DNA of 64,000 bases, taken from Utricularia gibba (taxonomy: Eukaryota; Streptophyta; Magnoliopsida; Lamiales; Lentibulariaceae). Shown here in pieces: positions 25,044-37,837 of the stretch; the first letter of the stretch is position 1; every line of letters begins with the position of its first letter. The translations under genes were made by a program, and so were the position numbers. The notes beneath the pieces are model-generated. The model worked only from the letters and a program-made list of their open reading frames with translations. It made no database searches and was not told where the DNA came from. Location: the NCBI GenBank assembly GCA_002189035.1, contig NEEC01000004.1, positions 3,286,001 to 3,350,000 of the forward strand, given 5' to 3'.

Positions 25044-25783
25044 GAGCCATTTGAACTTGTGCTATAAATGAAAGCAATCACCTTAGTAGAGGATGAACAT
25101 AAATCTGCCAACTTTCAAAGAGATATTGAGGTAAAAGAGGCTTTTATGGTCATGGTAGAGTCCGAACAAATTTCTAGAATTCATTGCAAAGCTTGGAGAA
25201 GAAAAATATGCCTCTTCATCGCACCAAGGTTGAGGAGGAAAAATGAGTGACTGGAAGTCTATTAATAACAAGAAGGATGAAAGTCATGAGGAGTGTTTTT
25301 CTCATTGAATATGAAACCGTAAGCTCCCAAGCAGTGGGAGGAGTTAAGTCTCTGATTGCATGCCTATTGAAAGTTTAGATATTATGCTTTGAGTGCAAAA
25401 ACAAGAGTGAAATTGTTGTAACACAGTATCTTATTGCTTGCTTGTAACGATGATAAAATGAATTACTGTTATGTTGATTTGGAAGCTAGTAACCATATGA
25501 CCGAAAATAAGAATATGTACTAAAGTTTAAATAAGACACATGAAGGTTCAATTACATTTGAAGTTTCTTCAAAGGTAAAAATTGATGGCAAAGGATCAAT
25601 TAAAATGGTACTTCAAAATGGAGCACATAAATTAAATTGCTATGTGTTCCAAGATTGAGTGCCAATATCCTGAGTTTGAGACAATTCCTAGAAATGAGAT
25701 GTGATGTTCGCATGTGAGAAGGCCTCTTATCATTTAGAATAAGATTGGAAAAATGTTGGTTGAAGTGACAATGACCTCTAACC
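25044..25783 (+). pseudogene. Outer Copia element, gag end and protease fossil
   Basis: Continues the gag frame broken at 20250. A protease-like block DLEASNHMTENKNMY near 25475-25520 matches the Copia pattern D(S)GASNHM. It is followed by VKIDGKGSI near 25575-25605. Many stops are present. The frame breaks at 25783 and continues at about 27545 after another insertion. Confidence 0.75.
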
Positions 25784-27543
25784 TATGTTTTGAAATTCAT
25801 ATTTCAAATCGAATTAGAATGAAGCTAGTCTAGTTTTGATTTGTCAAACCCAAATTAATAATAAAATATTATAGTTGATAGTAATTATACAAATGTACAG
25901 AAACTGTCGAAGTAACAAAATAAAATCTTATCCACAAAGAATTGTTGTTGAATCTTTTCAAAACAATGATTCAAAAAACCGAAAACAAAGTGAAAGATTG
26001 GTTTTAAAACTATATAAAAAAAAGTGGTTTGGATCTAGGATCCACCTAGTTTAAAACTCATCCTTGTGCACGTGTGTACAAATCTTGAGGACTAATCTAC
26101 TTGTACAAGCTTTGAGAGTATTATCCTAAAATAGTGTTATTTGATGATCGTTATAATACAATTTCTTATTTAATGGGATTAGAGAATTAAACATGCCACT
26201 AGAGCCATTTCATCTCTTGTGATAACTCATGTTTTACCCACATCTAAATTTAACCTCTACACCTCTCAACTCGCAGAAAAATTAGATAGGATGTACCTTA
26301 CCAATGATATCTAATTGAGTCCTTCTCTTTAGGTGCTTGAGGTTAATCTTTGATTCTCCCATACTCCCTTAAGGTTATATGGTACTAAAAATCACGTTGG
26401 TAAAGATAGCGTTGCAAAAAATAAAATCAAACCTCAAATTAAATATTGAAGAACATAGTAAGTTAGTAACACGTTTAGGACTTGTGCAAGCAAAGTCTTC
26501 ATCGTAAATTCTTAGTTGCAAGTGCTCACACGTGTATGCTCGACTCTAAACAACAAAACTTAATGAAAAAAAAAAGGAAATGAATCCAAAATATGCTGAA
26601 CTTGACTCTAAACCCTAAAATTAACTCTCTACCTTTGATCTTCTGGCTTTGGTCTTTATATAATAGTAGAGATTTGTCAAACTTTCTTGATGAACTCATA
26701 TCAAATCTTCTATTTGAATTTTCTAAGATGTGATGTAAATTTTTTAGGATAAGATCTAAATCTTCTAAAATAAAATGCAAATCTTATCTTATTCGAGAAT
26801 TTGTGATTGGGTCTTCATTTGAATAGATCAAATCTTTACCTACACTAAAGTTAGCTTGAAAATATTTCAAATTATGCCAAAATTATTCTGAAAAATCACA
26901 AAACACAATTTTTATCCAAAAAGATGACATGTAAAAGATATAAAGTTCATCTAAAAACATAAGAAATATGAGATAAAGTGAATGCAAAATAGATCCACTT
27001 AATTACTAAAAAAGATAAATATAAATGACACAAAATTACTTATCAATAGTTTTTAAAAAGTATCTTAAATATTATTAATATGTTCATTGTCAATATTAAA
27101 TAGTAATAACATAATGTATATTCATTTTTAACAATAAATGCATTATATATTTTCACTAATATAAGTATAAGTATTAATTTTTTTATCTATTTAATAAAAA
27201 AATACATGAACGATAAGTTATATATTAAAATTTTTGTATTAAGAAAAAATAGTATGAAACTCATTACCCAAAATAAATTATAATTATTTTTAACTATAAC
27301 CAATCACATAATGATCAAATTGAAATATATTTTAAATTAATTTTTTTGATAAAAATAAATGAATTTCTCACATTGTATCAATATTTTTGAAATCCTTATT
27401 TTTTAATTTTAAAAAATTAAAATTCGAGATTGAAAAATTTTTATATTCAACAGCGGTAATTGGATATCCGCTTAACTGGTAAGTTACTAAAAATCAATTA
27501 ATAGGTTCAACTTGTCAGTTAATCAGCCGAGTTAAAAACATAG
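25784..27543. mobile_element. 1.76 kb insertion with 8-9 bp target duplication (class II candidate)
   Basis: Splits the outer Copia frame between protease and integrase. CCTCTAACC is repeated exactly at 25775-25783 and 27544-27552. The left end begins TATGTTTTGAA and the right end, reverse complemented, begins CTATGTTTTTAA, giving a short imperfect inverted terminus. An 8 bp reading would suit hAT and a 9 bp reading would suit Mutator-like elements; both are families known for those sizes. No transposase can be seen, so it would be non-autonomous. It carries at 25895-26610 a block that recurs at 37140-37837. Confidence 0.7.
25895..26610. repeat. Non-coding repeat block, copy 1 (partner of 37140-37837)
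   Basis: Collinear with 37140-37837 over about 0.7 kb: GTACA-AAA-TG start, AAACAATGATTCAAAAA, GGATCCACC, CTTAGGT-TGCTTGAGGT and AATTCTTAG blocks shared. It has no open frame. It lies wholly inside the 25784-27543 insertion. Confidence 0.75.
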
Positions 27544-28975
27544 CCTCTAACCAAATGTTTGTCTTAAATCTAGAAAATGGCATGAAGATGGAGTATTCAA
27601 ATCTATCATAGTTATGGCATGCTTGTTATGGTCATATTAATTTTGAGAGTTTGGGTTTGATGTGTAGAAACCAATTGGTTAATGGTCATCCAAGTATCTC
27701 CTCCTCATATCAGTTTTCTAAAGACTGTTTCTATGGCAAACAAGTAAGAAAAAAATATTCCAAAAGTATCCAACTACAAAGCAAAGTATCCTTGGAGTTA
27801 GTCCATGGTGATGTGTAAGGACCAGACGTATTGTTCCAATCTCAAAAGGAAACATCAGATATTTTCTGTTATTGGTGGATGATTATTCCAAAAAGTGTTG
27901 GATTTACTTTTTTAACAAGGACATCTGAGGTGTTTGAAGTGTTCAAAAAGTTTCAATCAAAAGTAGAACACAAAAGTGGATTGAAGATTAAATCTCTTCA
28001 CTCAAATAGAGGAGGTGAGTTCACTTCCAATGATTTCCTTGAATTATGTGAGAGGATTAGGATGAGAAAGTCTTTAACTATTGCAACAATTCCTCAACAA
28101 AATGGAGTAGTAGAAAGTAGAAATCAAATGGTGCTTAATCTGGTGTGTGCTATGCTTACTATGAAAAATATGCCAAAGTAATTCAGGGAAGAAGCAGCTG
28201 CATGTGCAGTGTATATCTTGAATAGGTCTTATGCCAAAAGTATGAATGGAAAAAATCCTCAAGAGGCTTAGATTGGACTCAAGCGGAATGTAGATTGTTT
28301 CTAGGGAAATCAGAGGAAAATTGGAATATAAATTATTTGATCCAATACAATATTAAGTGATGATCAGTAGAGATATTGAATTTGATGAAACTACAACTTG
28401 GAATTGGAAGGATTTCAAAAGCAGTAATGGAGTATATACATTTTTTAATGTAGAAACTGATCAGCAATAGTTACAATAGGAACCTGTTATTAAATATCAA
28501 GTAGATATTTATTAGGAGCAACAACTAGATAATAATATTTAGCAGTAGGTAGATGATGAGCAGCTGAAACAACCTGTTAATGGACAGCAATCCATCAACT
28601 CAGATTCCTTGCAAATTGGAAGGTTAGTTTGTAGGAGAAGGCAACTCAGATATTTTGATGATTTTGTTGTTGATCTGCCAACATTTGTGCTCACAAAGGG
28701 ATAGTGCTTTTCTGTCTCAATCAGACTTGAGCGATATTAGTTTGTTCTCACATTATTGATTGATCACAAAGTCTGAATCTCTAACTTTCGAAAATATTGC
28801 TCAGAGTTATGAATGAACCATGGATGAGGAAATAAATGCCATTGAAAGTAATTCTACCTAGCAGCTTGTTGATAAATCCATAGACAAGGAAGCGATTGGA
28901 CTGAAGGGGGTTTATAGAATCAAAAGAGATGCCAAAGGCAATATTGAAAAATCAAATGCAAGGCATGCATGGACA
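27544..28975 (+). pseudogene. Outer Copia element, integrase to start of reverse transcriptase fossil
   Basis: Resumes with NQMFVLNLENGMKMEY and a LWHACYGHINFESLGLM block (integrase zinc region, near 27607-27665). The integrase core follows at 27831-28181, including LHSNRGGEFTSNDF and TIATIPQQNGVVESRNQMV. A degenerate linker comes next, and then the reverse transcriptase start with a EINAIESN block and GVYRIKRDAKGNIEKSNAR near 28908-28965. The rest of reverse transcriptase, RNase H and the 3' LTR are missing, so the element is truncated at its 3' end. Confidence 0.85.
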
Positions 28976-29814
28976 ATACGGGAAAACTTCCTAATATCTC
29001 AACAATGAAAATTCTTGTAAGAGGGCTGATTAGAATTGAAAAAGTTGAGGAAGCCAAGCTTGATTAAGGGTAAGTACATCTTTATTCATTTTAATTATTA
29101 TCTTTTTAAATATCAATAAAGATGTTTTTCCGAATTTTCGAAAACTACATTCACGGATATTGAGTTCACGTTTAGAAACTTAAAAACGATTAATGCAAAT
29201 TCTTCTTTTTTTACTTTTTTTTATACACCAGATATGACCAGATTTGTTTCCAACTAGTTGATATTTCTTTTCACTTTTTCTTTCATTTTTCTTATCGAAC
29301 GCGAATCTTTGGGAATGAATTGCCAAGTGAAGTTGAACGAGTGCAGTGCATATGTACGTACTGGATTCAGAATATGGTTAACGCCGATTTCTCTTCTGCT
29401 TCTTCTTTCCTTCCGATTTCAATGCACAGAGCGGATGAAGAAGAATCGGCATCAGAGTTGTTGTGCTCAAGTCACTACTCCAAGACACTGCAACAAATCA
29501 AATAAGTTTGTAGAATTGCAATGAAGCTTCATTAATGATGCAGTTTTTCAGCCCAAGATAACACCAAGGTTGTATTTCGTGCTACAGTGATAAAACTATT
29601 ATTATTACACACTCTCAACGAATGTGCGTGGGTTTCCTCATTGGAGCGATTCTGATAAAAAGAACCAAGTGCTTCTTTCTCAGTATATTGGAGTATATTC
29701 ATTACAACATATGATCGATCTCACAACCACTCCGGTTTTGTCTGTTGTCACATTGGCATCATGTTACAATTTCTCTATATCACCATGTTACTATGGAAAA
29801 GGGGCCACCTGCTG
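28976..29814. other. Intergenic region downstream of phospholipase A I
   Basis: Holds a shared repeat (29073-29300, separate entry). The stretch 29300-29814 probably includes the 3' UTR of the minus-strand phospholipase gene. Short plus-strand frames here have no family resemblance. Confidence 0.4.
29073..29300. repeat. Dispersed repeat, copy 2 (related to 10850-11200)
   Basis: Shorter copy of the repeat described at 10850-11200, in the same orientation. Both copies lie a few hundred bases downstream of a gene's stop codon. Confidence 0.5.
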
Positions 29815-32800
29815 CTACTGAGACCCTGGAAGATGGCAACTGTATTTTAGCCTTCCATGTGAAGCAAGAGCTTTTCTCAAAGCAGCATCGACCGTTGCAC
29901 CCTGAAACAATGAATCATAGAACTTGGTCAAAAACTGGGATAACTCCTTCTCATCATCATCCCACAGAGATGCTGATGGAGGATGCTGCCCATTTTTCTC
30001 CGGCTCACTGTCTTCCCAGTCACTTGTGGGGCTGTTGGTCTCGTTTTCTTCCTCCTCTCCATCCTCATCTCCGATTTCAAACTTGCCATTCTCGGAGGTT
30101 ATCACCTCCCCCCCAGTGCTATAAAACGAGGTTAACTGCTGAGTTTCTACTGTTTTGGAGGGGCATATGATAGCTTTTGCGCCAGAGTCTAGGAACGCTT
30201 TTATCAGGGCTTGTGGAGGCCCATGCGTGCCAGTGAAGAGTATGATCCGCTCCCTCCATGCACCAACCTGGAAAATTGAAAACAGGGTTATTTACACGAA
30301 TGCCAATCAGGTATACCCCCAATCTGATTTCGCCATCACCTCTTCTACAAAGAGGATATGGCTAATTGCATTGGAGATCATTTCATCAACATCAGTGTTA
30401 TCACAGAACACTTAAGGGAAAGCGAAAAGGGAGACAAGGCTCGGCGGAAATAAGAAGCATACCATAGAACGGATATCTTCATGGGTCATATGTAATGAGG
30501 GAACAGTTCTTCGGAACATAAATGCACAGATTTCCTGACCATCTTCCATAACCTGCAGAATAGGGAAAAGCATATATATCGAATCAAACTGTAGCTAAAT
30601 AACACAAGGATCAGTTGAAGCACACCTGTGTTTGTCGTCCCATATATCTGTGGGTGACGACACCAACTTGAAAATATGGGCGATGAGAAACAAGCTCACC
30701 AACAGTTGAGATTTTGGTAATCAATGAGGCATGCCTCCTCCTGTCCTTATGCATTGACAATAGGCTGCATTTAACATTTTCTAGAAACTTTTGTGCTGAT
30801 TCTCCAGGTTCCGCTACCACAAATACGTCATTATGCCAACTATCAAAGAACAAGAAAACTCGTAAAAGCTGCTGCAAATACAATTGCTAAAAGTGGCTGA
30901 ATCAAAGAAGTATAATATGAACCTCATAATAGATCCCTCTGAGTCATTCTGCACTGCTAGATGAACCATCCCAACTTGGGGAGAATTCAGAAGGTTCTCA
31001 TACAATGTAATGATGGAAGGAGAAAGTTGCCTATGTTTAGGAGACTCAAGAGGTGCAGGGACTGATTTCAAAGAATGAAAACCATCTAAATCTAAAGGTG
31101 GGATAAGTTCCATTCGAGTAGCTTGTGGCCCTGTGTTTGGGCTAGACGTTAAGGAAGATGATAAGGAGCCTCCAGTAAACAATGGTGAAGACGTGCGTGA
31201 TGCAGGTAACAATTGCCTACCGCCCCTAACAGTTGCTGCTACTGCTCCCCCATAAGCATGCGATAGTCTTATACCATTACTAGCACAAAAATTCTCAAGG
31301 ACACGTGCATGGTCTAAAGAAATTCCTGAAGCAGGACTATTGGAAGCCTCCACAAGAAGCGCACCTCTTCTCTGGCCCAAGAAAGGGCTATTTTCATTTG
31401 CAACTGCCAAATGAACAAGAAGCCGACTATAGCTCTACTTGTGGAAAACCACAATATAAAGAAAGATTTTGGATACTGAGGTTTGAAATGATACCCTTTT
31501 CTCCAAGGAAATGCTGGGGCTTCTCATCAAGTGTACTATCAAGCAGTCTCGCAGCAAGACTCCTGAATTCAGCAGCATGGTCCAGTATAAACTCATCTGT
31601 AGCGTTCTCCAACTTGGCCCAGATAGCAGGGTCAGTCTCATCTAGCTCCATATCACAACGTTCATCAACTGAATTATTAAAACAAACGGTCAACAATATG
31701 CTGAAACCTCAGCCCTTCTTTGCAGTTCTTTCAACGTTGATATCTTACTCTATTTCCTAGAATCATGAGCAAAAAAGTACTCATTCTGTGAAATTCAACT
31801 AGACCTGGATTGAAACGAAAATAGTGTATATCTGGAAGCATTGGAAGCAATGTGGACAAACTTTCATCAACACGGTCCACAGAGCATGCACTTTCAACTA
31901 GCACCTGACCAGTATCCAGGTAACGCCATCCTCCCTTCCGGATCTGAGGAAAGTTTCAGAAACAATAGCAACTGATGAATCTTCACTAAAGCGATAAGTA
32001 TGAAACAAAAAAATGTTCATCAAGAATGATATGAAATTCTACAAAACTCATGAGATTTAGAAACATTGATGCACAGAGAAATAAGATGTAACCCCTCTCT
32101 TAGACTAAAAAAAAAAAAAAAAGAAAGCTGCCTTTAATATTTAATACCTTAATTGGAACTGAACCACAGCCAACTGAGACTAAGCAATCAATCTTAGAAT
32201 CAGGCCAGAGCAACTGTGCTTCTCGTATGGCAAAAATCGTAGGATTATTTGCTACAATAGCACCATCTTGCCAGCGAAGTGAACCTTCAATGATTTAGTA
32301 GAGCATTAAAACTGAGAAAGCCCAAAAAAGATGGACGAAGGATACAACAAAGAATCAACAAGAGATTTGTACCATCAGAGTAGTCATCTAAATAATAGGG
32401 TGCGGCAGAAGATGCTCTTATAGCTTGCCAGATTTGGTGCTTGCAACTTCCAAGGAAGGCAGTGCGCTTATAAACGACCTGAGGCCCCGTTGAAACAGTT
32501 CCTGGCCCATTACTAGCAGCAATGTCCGAGATTGGGGAACTTATCTCTGGAGTCCCCGGAGGGTACTAAAAAACAACAATTTTTGCTTAAAAAATTGGCA
32601 TAGATGTTTAGAAAATTAGAATAAGGTGAACAAAGATATCCATAAATGATCCAAATATGAAGATAACCTGGTAATTTCGAAATATGAATGGTTGGGCAGG
32701 AACAGCGCTGACTAGAGTGGATACAACAAAAACTTTGGGAACTCGTTTAACAGCTGACTCAATAAGGAGATCTCCATCATCATCCGTGCACATCTCCTTT

Positions 32801-35655
32801 AGTAGCCTCTCAAACTGATCTGCACTGTGCTGAAAGTTGGAATTTATTTGTCAGTATGACAACAAAAATAGTTGCTCTTAAGTGTTAATTCTCTTAATTA
32901 GGACAGAAATACGTAAGAACAGAATGAAATAAAATGAATCACTGGAATGTTGTACCTTAGATCCATGAACAACAACTCTAAAATTCCGAGATGAATTCTT
33001 GTAGAGCTGATCCAATTTCTCTCTCCAACTGGCAGCCTCATTTTCCTTCGGAGCAGGTTCAGCAAACACAAGTTTTCCTGCAATATGGCCAGAGAGACGC
33101 TACTATACAGAGAAGAAACACCAGATAGTGTATCCTGGGTAAAGAGGAAAACGTTACCAAGTTCCTTGTATATCTCTTCACATTTGTCCAAAGACATCAA
33201 TTTTATCCCCAGAGCAACAGCCAGCATACCCCCTGTTGATGTTCCACATATAAGATCAAAGAGTTCATGTATATGCTTTCCAGTTCCTTTCTCAATCTCC
33301 CTTAGAATCCTTACTGTTGCCAGCCCCTTCATACCACCACCATCCATTGAAAGTATCCGCAGACCTTGCTTAGGGACTGGTCTACCTCTAACAGCACGAC
33401 GCAAAATTTCATTTTCCCCTAAAACATGACAACGTTGACAGAATACCCAAAGTATTTAAAATGATTTTAACTGCAAAGAACTTCTAAAACGCCAACCTAA
33501 TATTGCTAAGGCACGGGCTGCTGCTTTGCACACATGTAAATCAGTATTTGATGTCAATCGAAGAAGGAGATCTCGTAAGCTTTCAGAAGAAAGAAGAGCA
33601 AGCCGATTTTCTAAAGAGAATGCAAAATTTCCAACAGCTGATAGTGCTAAGATTTGTACCTGTAGGACATGCACTTTCATTGTTAATGCAAACATGGGCA
33701 CTAGTCATCAGCACCACAAAAGAATTACAAATATGGAGTTACCTCTGGATTTTTATCGGCACACAAAAACTTTAAGGACCTTAATATGTCTTTAGTCATT
33801 AGTTTTTGAGCAACAGTGTCAGATGCAAAAGCCAATTTCACGACAACTTGCAAAATAGAGGTCATTTTTGATCCAGCGGTTTTCAGCACTATCTCAATAG
33901 TTTGCATAATATCACACTTTATTAGTTGCATTGCTCCTGAAACATCCGAAGCAAGAGCCGAAAATGCGGAGCATGCTTGCTCAACCTAAAAAAGCAGCAT
34001 GATTTAGTGGAAAACTAATAAATGAATATGCAAAATATTCAATATGGATAAACATACCACATGCTGGTCTTCATTTGTCATCATACTTATGAGTTGCCGC
34101 ATTGCATTTATATCTTTTCCAACTGCTATGCGATTTTCTTCATAATCCATTATCTTTGCAAGAGCAGATGCTAACAAGGGATGTTGACAGGAAGAAAACC
34201 GGAATATAAGAGAAAAAAACACACTCAACTTGTGGCGGGATCCACCAAAGTAGGAATTATTCTCCGTCTATAAGGAAATATGATTTCATAGAGGTTAATA
34301 TTGATACTTCATCGGCATAGTAACTAATGGGCACTATTTCATGATGACACACCTCTATGTCTACGTCAACTGAAATTAGATGTTCATCTGCTACTATCCG
34401 AATATTTGCAAGCGATAAATGTCGAAGTTTTTGTAAAGGCAAAATATCTGGAAGAAATTCAAGGGGGTTGCCAAAAAGCCGCAGCACACGTATCTCTGTC
34501 ATAGCCCTGTAGACAAGCTGAACACTAGTATTACAATTTTGGAACAAAATTCTGAAAAAAATAATCAGGAGAAATATTTTGGAGGTAAAGAACCGTCTTT
34601 CTAGAAGAAGCATAAGATCATGCGAAACTCAATGACCTGAAATCAAGAATAGGGCGGACCAGCTTATTGTGTTCCAAGGACAATTCAACTAGACCAGAGC
34701 ACTGTCTCAACTCCACTGTTTATAGTATCCAGCCAAAAATAAAGACAAACAAATTAGTAATAGTCATGTGGTTTCACTTCAGGACGAAAAAATCATCCTA
34801 CTGCCTACCAGGTACAGAAACAATCATGTTATAGTCAGCAGCCAAAACTTTCAAGTTTTTCAAGGCCCCCAGCTCTGGTGGCAGGATGGTAAGTTTGTTG
34901 TTATCAAGGTATAGTTTCTCTAGAAGAGGAAAACGAGTTATCTCAACCGGCAATGCCTGAATACCAGAGAAACGATCATATGAGAAACCAACTTAAGAAC
35001 TTATTCACTACGTAAAAGGTTATAAAGCATCAAATGCGCTGACAGTTAAACCAAGGCCATAGAGGCTGAGAACAACAACATTCTGCCAATGATCCTCAAA
35101 GCCCAATCCTTGAGCCACCCCATCTTCAGCTGCATGGGCGAGATTCAACCTCATAAGCTTCAGGAAAACCCCCAGCCCCGCATCATTTTGCTGCATCGAG
35201 CCACCTGTTCTTGACATTACTACACCCATCAATGGCTCCCTCTTCTTCACGACCCTCATCTCCAAACCCACCTCCCTTTCTCCTTCCACATCAGAACCCT
35301 CCACGTCCTTCAATATTCTAGAATCCTGCTGCCTGGTTTCTTTCTCTCCCATCAATCTAACCTCCACGGTCTCTTTGGGCGAGGGCAAGGACATCATCAC
35401 CTGAGACTGCAATTTCAAAGTGACCTGATCATCGTCATCGCCACCATTCCATTCAAGTTCAATCCTATAACCCAACTTATCCTCTATGAAAGCCTCCTTC
35501 AACGTGGGGGACGTGCCAGGAGAGGGACTAGCTACCGAAGAGGATCGAGATGACGGCGGCGAGGCTTCTTCGAGAGCATCGACATCGGCGCCATAGCTCA
35601 AGGTCAGATGGAAGACTTCCGAGGGGCGCTTCCATCCCAAACCCCAGGACGTCAT
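29815..35655 (-). CDS. PLA1: Phospholipase A I, patatin-related (pPLA-I) with LRR and ARM regions, complete gene with 18 exons
   Basis: Acyl hydrolase of galactolipids and phospholipids; the Arabidopsis counterpart is linked to jasmonate supply and pathogen resistance. Exons from the start: 35655-35044, 34956-34809, 34715-34637, 34506-34353, 34267-34058, 33985-33743, 33659-33497, 33418-33158, 33077-32956, 32829-32668, 32565-32373, 32284-32148, 31943-31805, 31668-31495, 31403-30923, 30839-30626, 30552-30463, 30267-29815. The frame stays open, giving 1344 aa. The start MTSWGLGWKRPSEVFHLTL is conserved. Residues 1-180 are charged and Ser/Pro-rich. Leucine-rich repeats span about 185-330, ARM-type helices about 350-537, and patatin about 555-815. 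Patatin shows DGGGMKG (562-568), GTSTGG (595-600, nucleophile Ser597) and the DGA dyad Asp (789). The C-terminal region is acidic. Catalytic residues are intact. Confidence 0.94.
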
Positions 35656-35960
35656 CGATCCCTAAAAACCAGTACGAACCCTTTTTCCTTCCAACAGTCA
35701 ACACCTCGAAGATCAGGCAACCAGATCGTATCCGAGAATGCCGCCTGGGTTTCCAAAATCGAGAGGATTCTCGAAGAAGGTCTCTGTATCTATCTACTCC
35801 TCCAAAAATTTAGTCAATCTGTAACGGGTATGGCGGTTGCCCAACCGTTGAGCAACACACATTTATAAGATGAATCCGTTGGCAATTTGTAAGAAAACCT
35901 TCACTTTCAGGCAAGGTGTTTTCCGGAGCGGAACCGCTCGGTCACCGTCGGCTTCTGTGT
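35656..35960 (-). promoter_or_regulatory. Putative promoter and 5' UTR of phospholipase A I
   Basis: On the minus strand TATAAAT lies at 35867-35861, about 205 bp before the ATG, a plausible TATA box with a roughly 170 bp leader. No other regulatory motif was judged safe to call. Confidence 0.45.
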
Positions 35961-36614
35961 CTTGTCAGATACTCAGATGACAACAAAGCGCATTATTTTT
36001 TAAAGAAAATATTTCTTCCTCTTTTCCAGTAGAGTTACGCTATAAATTATTTAACTTACCACGAGCACTCATTCTCATATCCGATTCGTGTATAAGCAAG
36101 GGCTTATTACGTAATGCTTAAAATTATATTGTCAAATCGAATCAATTTTAAGATTGTAAAACTATTTTATGAAATAGATGAAAACATAACAGGTACTAAC
36201 TGCTCATTTTGGATGTATATCTAATTTCAAATATATGCTCCCATTTCTCCAACAATACATAAGATTATATAAATTATATATGTGTGTTTTATGCTCATTA
36301 AAAAGATGTTAATTTTTTCTCAACAAACAATCAATTTATTAATTGAATATAATATTATATATATATATTTATTTATTTTTATATATGCTAGTATGTTATG
36401 TATAATGTAATGATACACTCCTATATAATTAATCTTTGTTGAGAGTGGTAAAAGAGATGGAGTGAGAGTGGTTGATCCACTATATACGTCTTCTTCTAAG
36501 ATGCCATTTAAGAAAGTCATCTTTTGTAAAAGAAATGATATCAAAACCGTGGATTATTTTTTGACTTCCATTTTATTCCCATGATTTAATCCTCCAAAAA
36601 TCATTTTTTGTCAT
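35961..36614. other. AT-rich intergenic DNA
   Basis: No gene or defined repeat was seen. It includes runs of TATATA near 36356-36384. Confidence 0.5.
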
Positions 36615-37115
36615 CCCGACACTCATTGTGTCAATTATGCCATAAGAAATGCACTAGTCAAGTATCCTGGAAATATCAAATCTAGAAATGAAGATGACAT
36701 TTGAGTGGAACATGAACCCACATAGATGAGATTGGAGTTTATCATCTTCCTATTGAAGTTTACCACAAGGCTTATTAGACTATCAAGGCATGTAACATGA
36801 TTAGTGACCAAGCTAGAGAAAACAAATTTTTAAACTTCAATGAATTAGAACAAATTCGTCTTAATGTCTACACCAACCAGTTTTTGCACAATGAAAAAGT
36901 AAATGATTACATGATAATAAGTTACATGCAAAGCATTTTATAGTTGATCAAAAGGTTTTTCATTTGATACTACACTGAAATTTTTTCTTGAAAAGTTAAA
37001 CTCTAAGTGACTTGGACCTTATGAAATTATGCATGTTTTCCCCTATGATCTTGTTATTGTTTATTCAGTTGGGATAGAAAAAAGTATCAAGATCAATGCA
37101 CATGGTGTACTGCTT
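36615..37115 (+). pseudogene. Gypsy-type integrase fossil (core deleted)
   Basis: A degenerate integrase zinc-region remnant (GNIKSRNEDD, near 36670-36702) runs on, without the catalytic core, into a block matching the Gypsy integrase C-terminal end. That block includes HLPIEVYHKAY near 36745-36775, NELEQIRLNVYTNQF near 36842-36886 and KINAHGVL near 37090-37113. Stops and frame changes are frequent. It is a remnant of an element older than, and separate from, the Athila-like element that begins at 37838. Confidence 0.7.
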
Positions 37116-37139
37116 ACTGTTTGATGGTTATTCCATAAG

Positions 37140-37837
37140 TGTACAAAAATTGCTGAAGTAATAAAATAGAACTATATTCATAAAGAATTTTTATTAGAAT
37201 TTCCTTTAAAACAATGATTCAAAAAGATCGAAAACAAAATAAAATTTAGTTTTAAAAATAATATAAAAAGTAGCATTAGATCTATGATCCACCTTACTCA
37301 AAATTCACTTATACTTATATGTGCAAACTTTGAGAACTAACCTTCTTGTGCTAGTTCTGGGGTTTTGTTTTAAAATGTGATACTCAATAACTCTTATAAA
37401 ACCATTTCTCATTTAGTGGAATTATAGAATCAACCATGTTACCATGGTCATTCCACCTCCTATGACAACTCATGTTTTCCCCACACTCAAATATAACCTC
37501 CACACCTCATATCTCGTACATAGATTAGATAGAATGTGTATTACCAATGATGTTTGATTGAACACTTTTTCTTAAGTGCTTGAGGTCAGCTTTAGATTAT
37601 TTCATACTCGCTTAGGGTTATGTGTTATTAAAGAGCAGGTTGATAAAGAAAACGTTACGAAAAACAGAATCAAACCTTAAATTAAATGTTGAAGAACATG
37701 ATTAAATATACACATGCGCAAGACTTCACCATAAATTCTTAGCATCAAGTGCCTACGCAAGTATGCACGACTCTAACATATAAAAATTGATGAGAAACGA
37801 CATGAAACGAATCCAAAAATGAAAAACTCAACCAAAG
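37140..37837. repeat. Non-coding repeat block, copy 2 (partner of 25895-26610)
   Basis: Follows the Gypsy integrase fossil directly, so it may be the non-coding 3' end or LTR of that element. It is cut at 37837 by the LTR of the Athila-like element. Confidence 0.7.
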
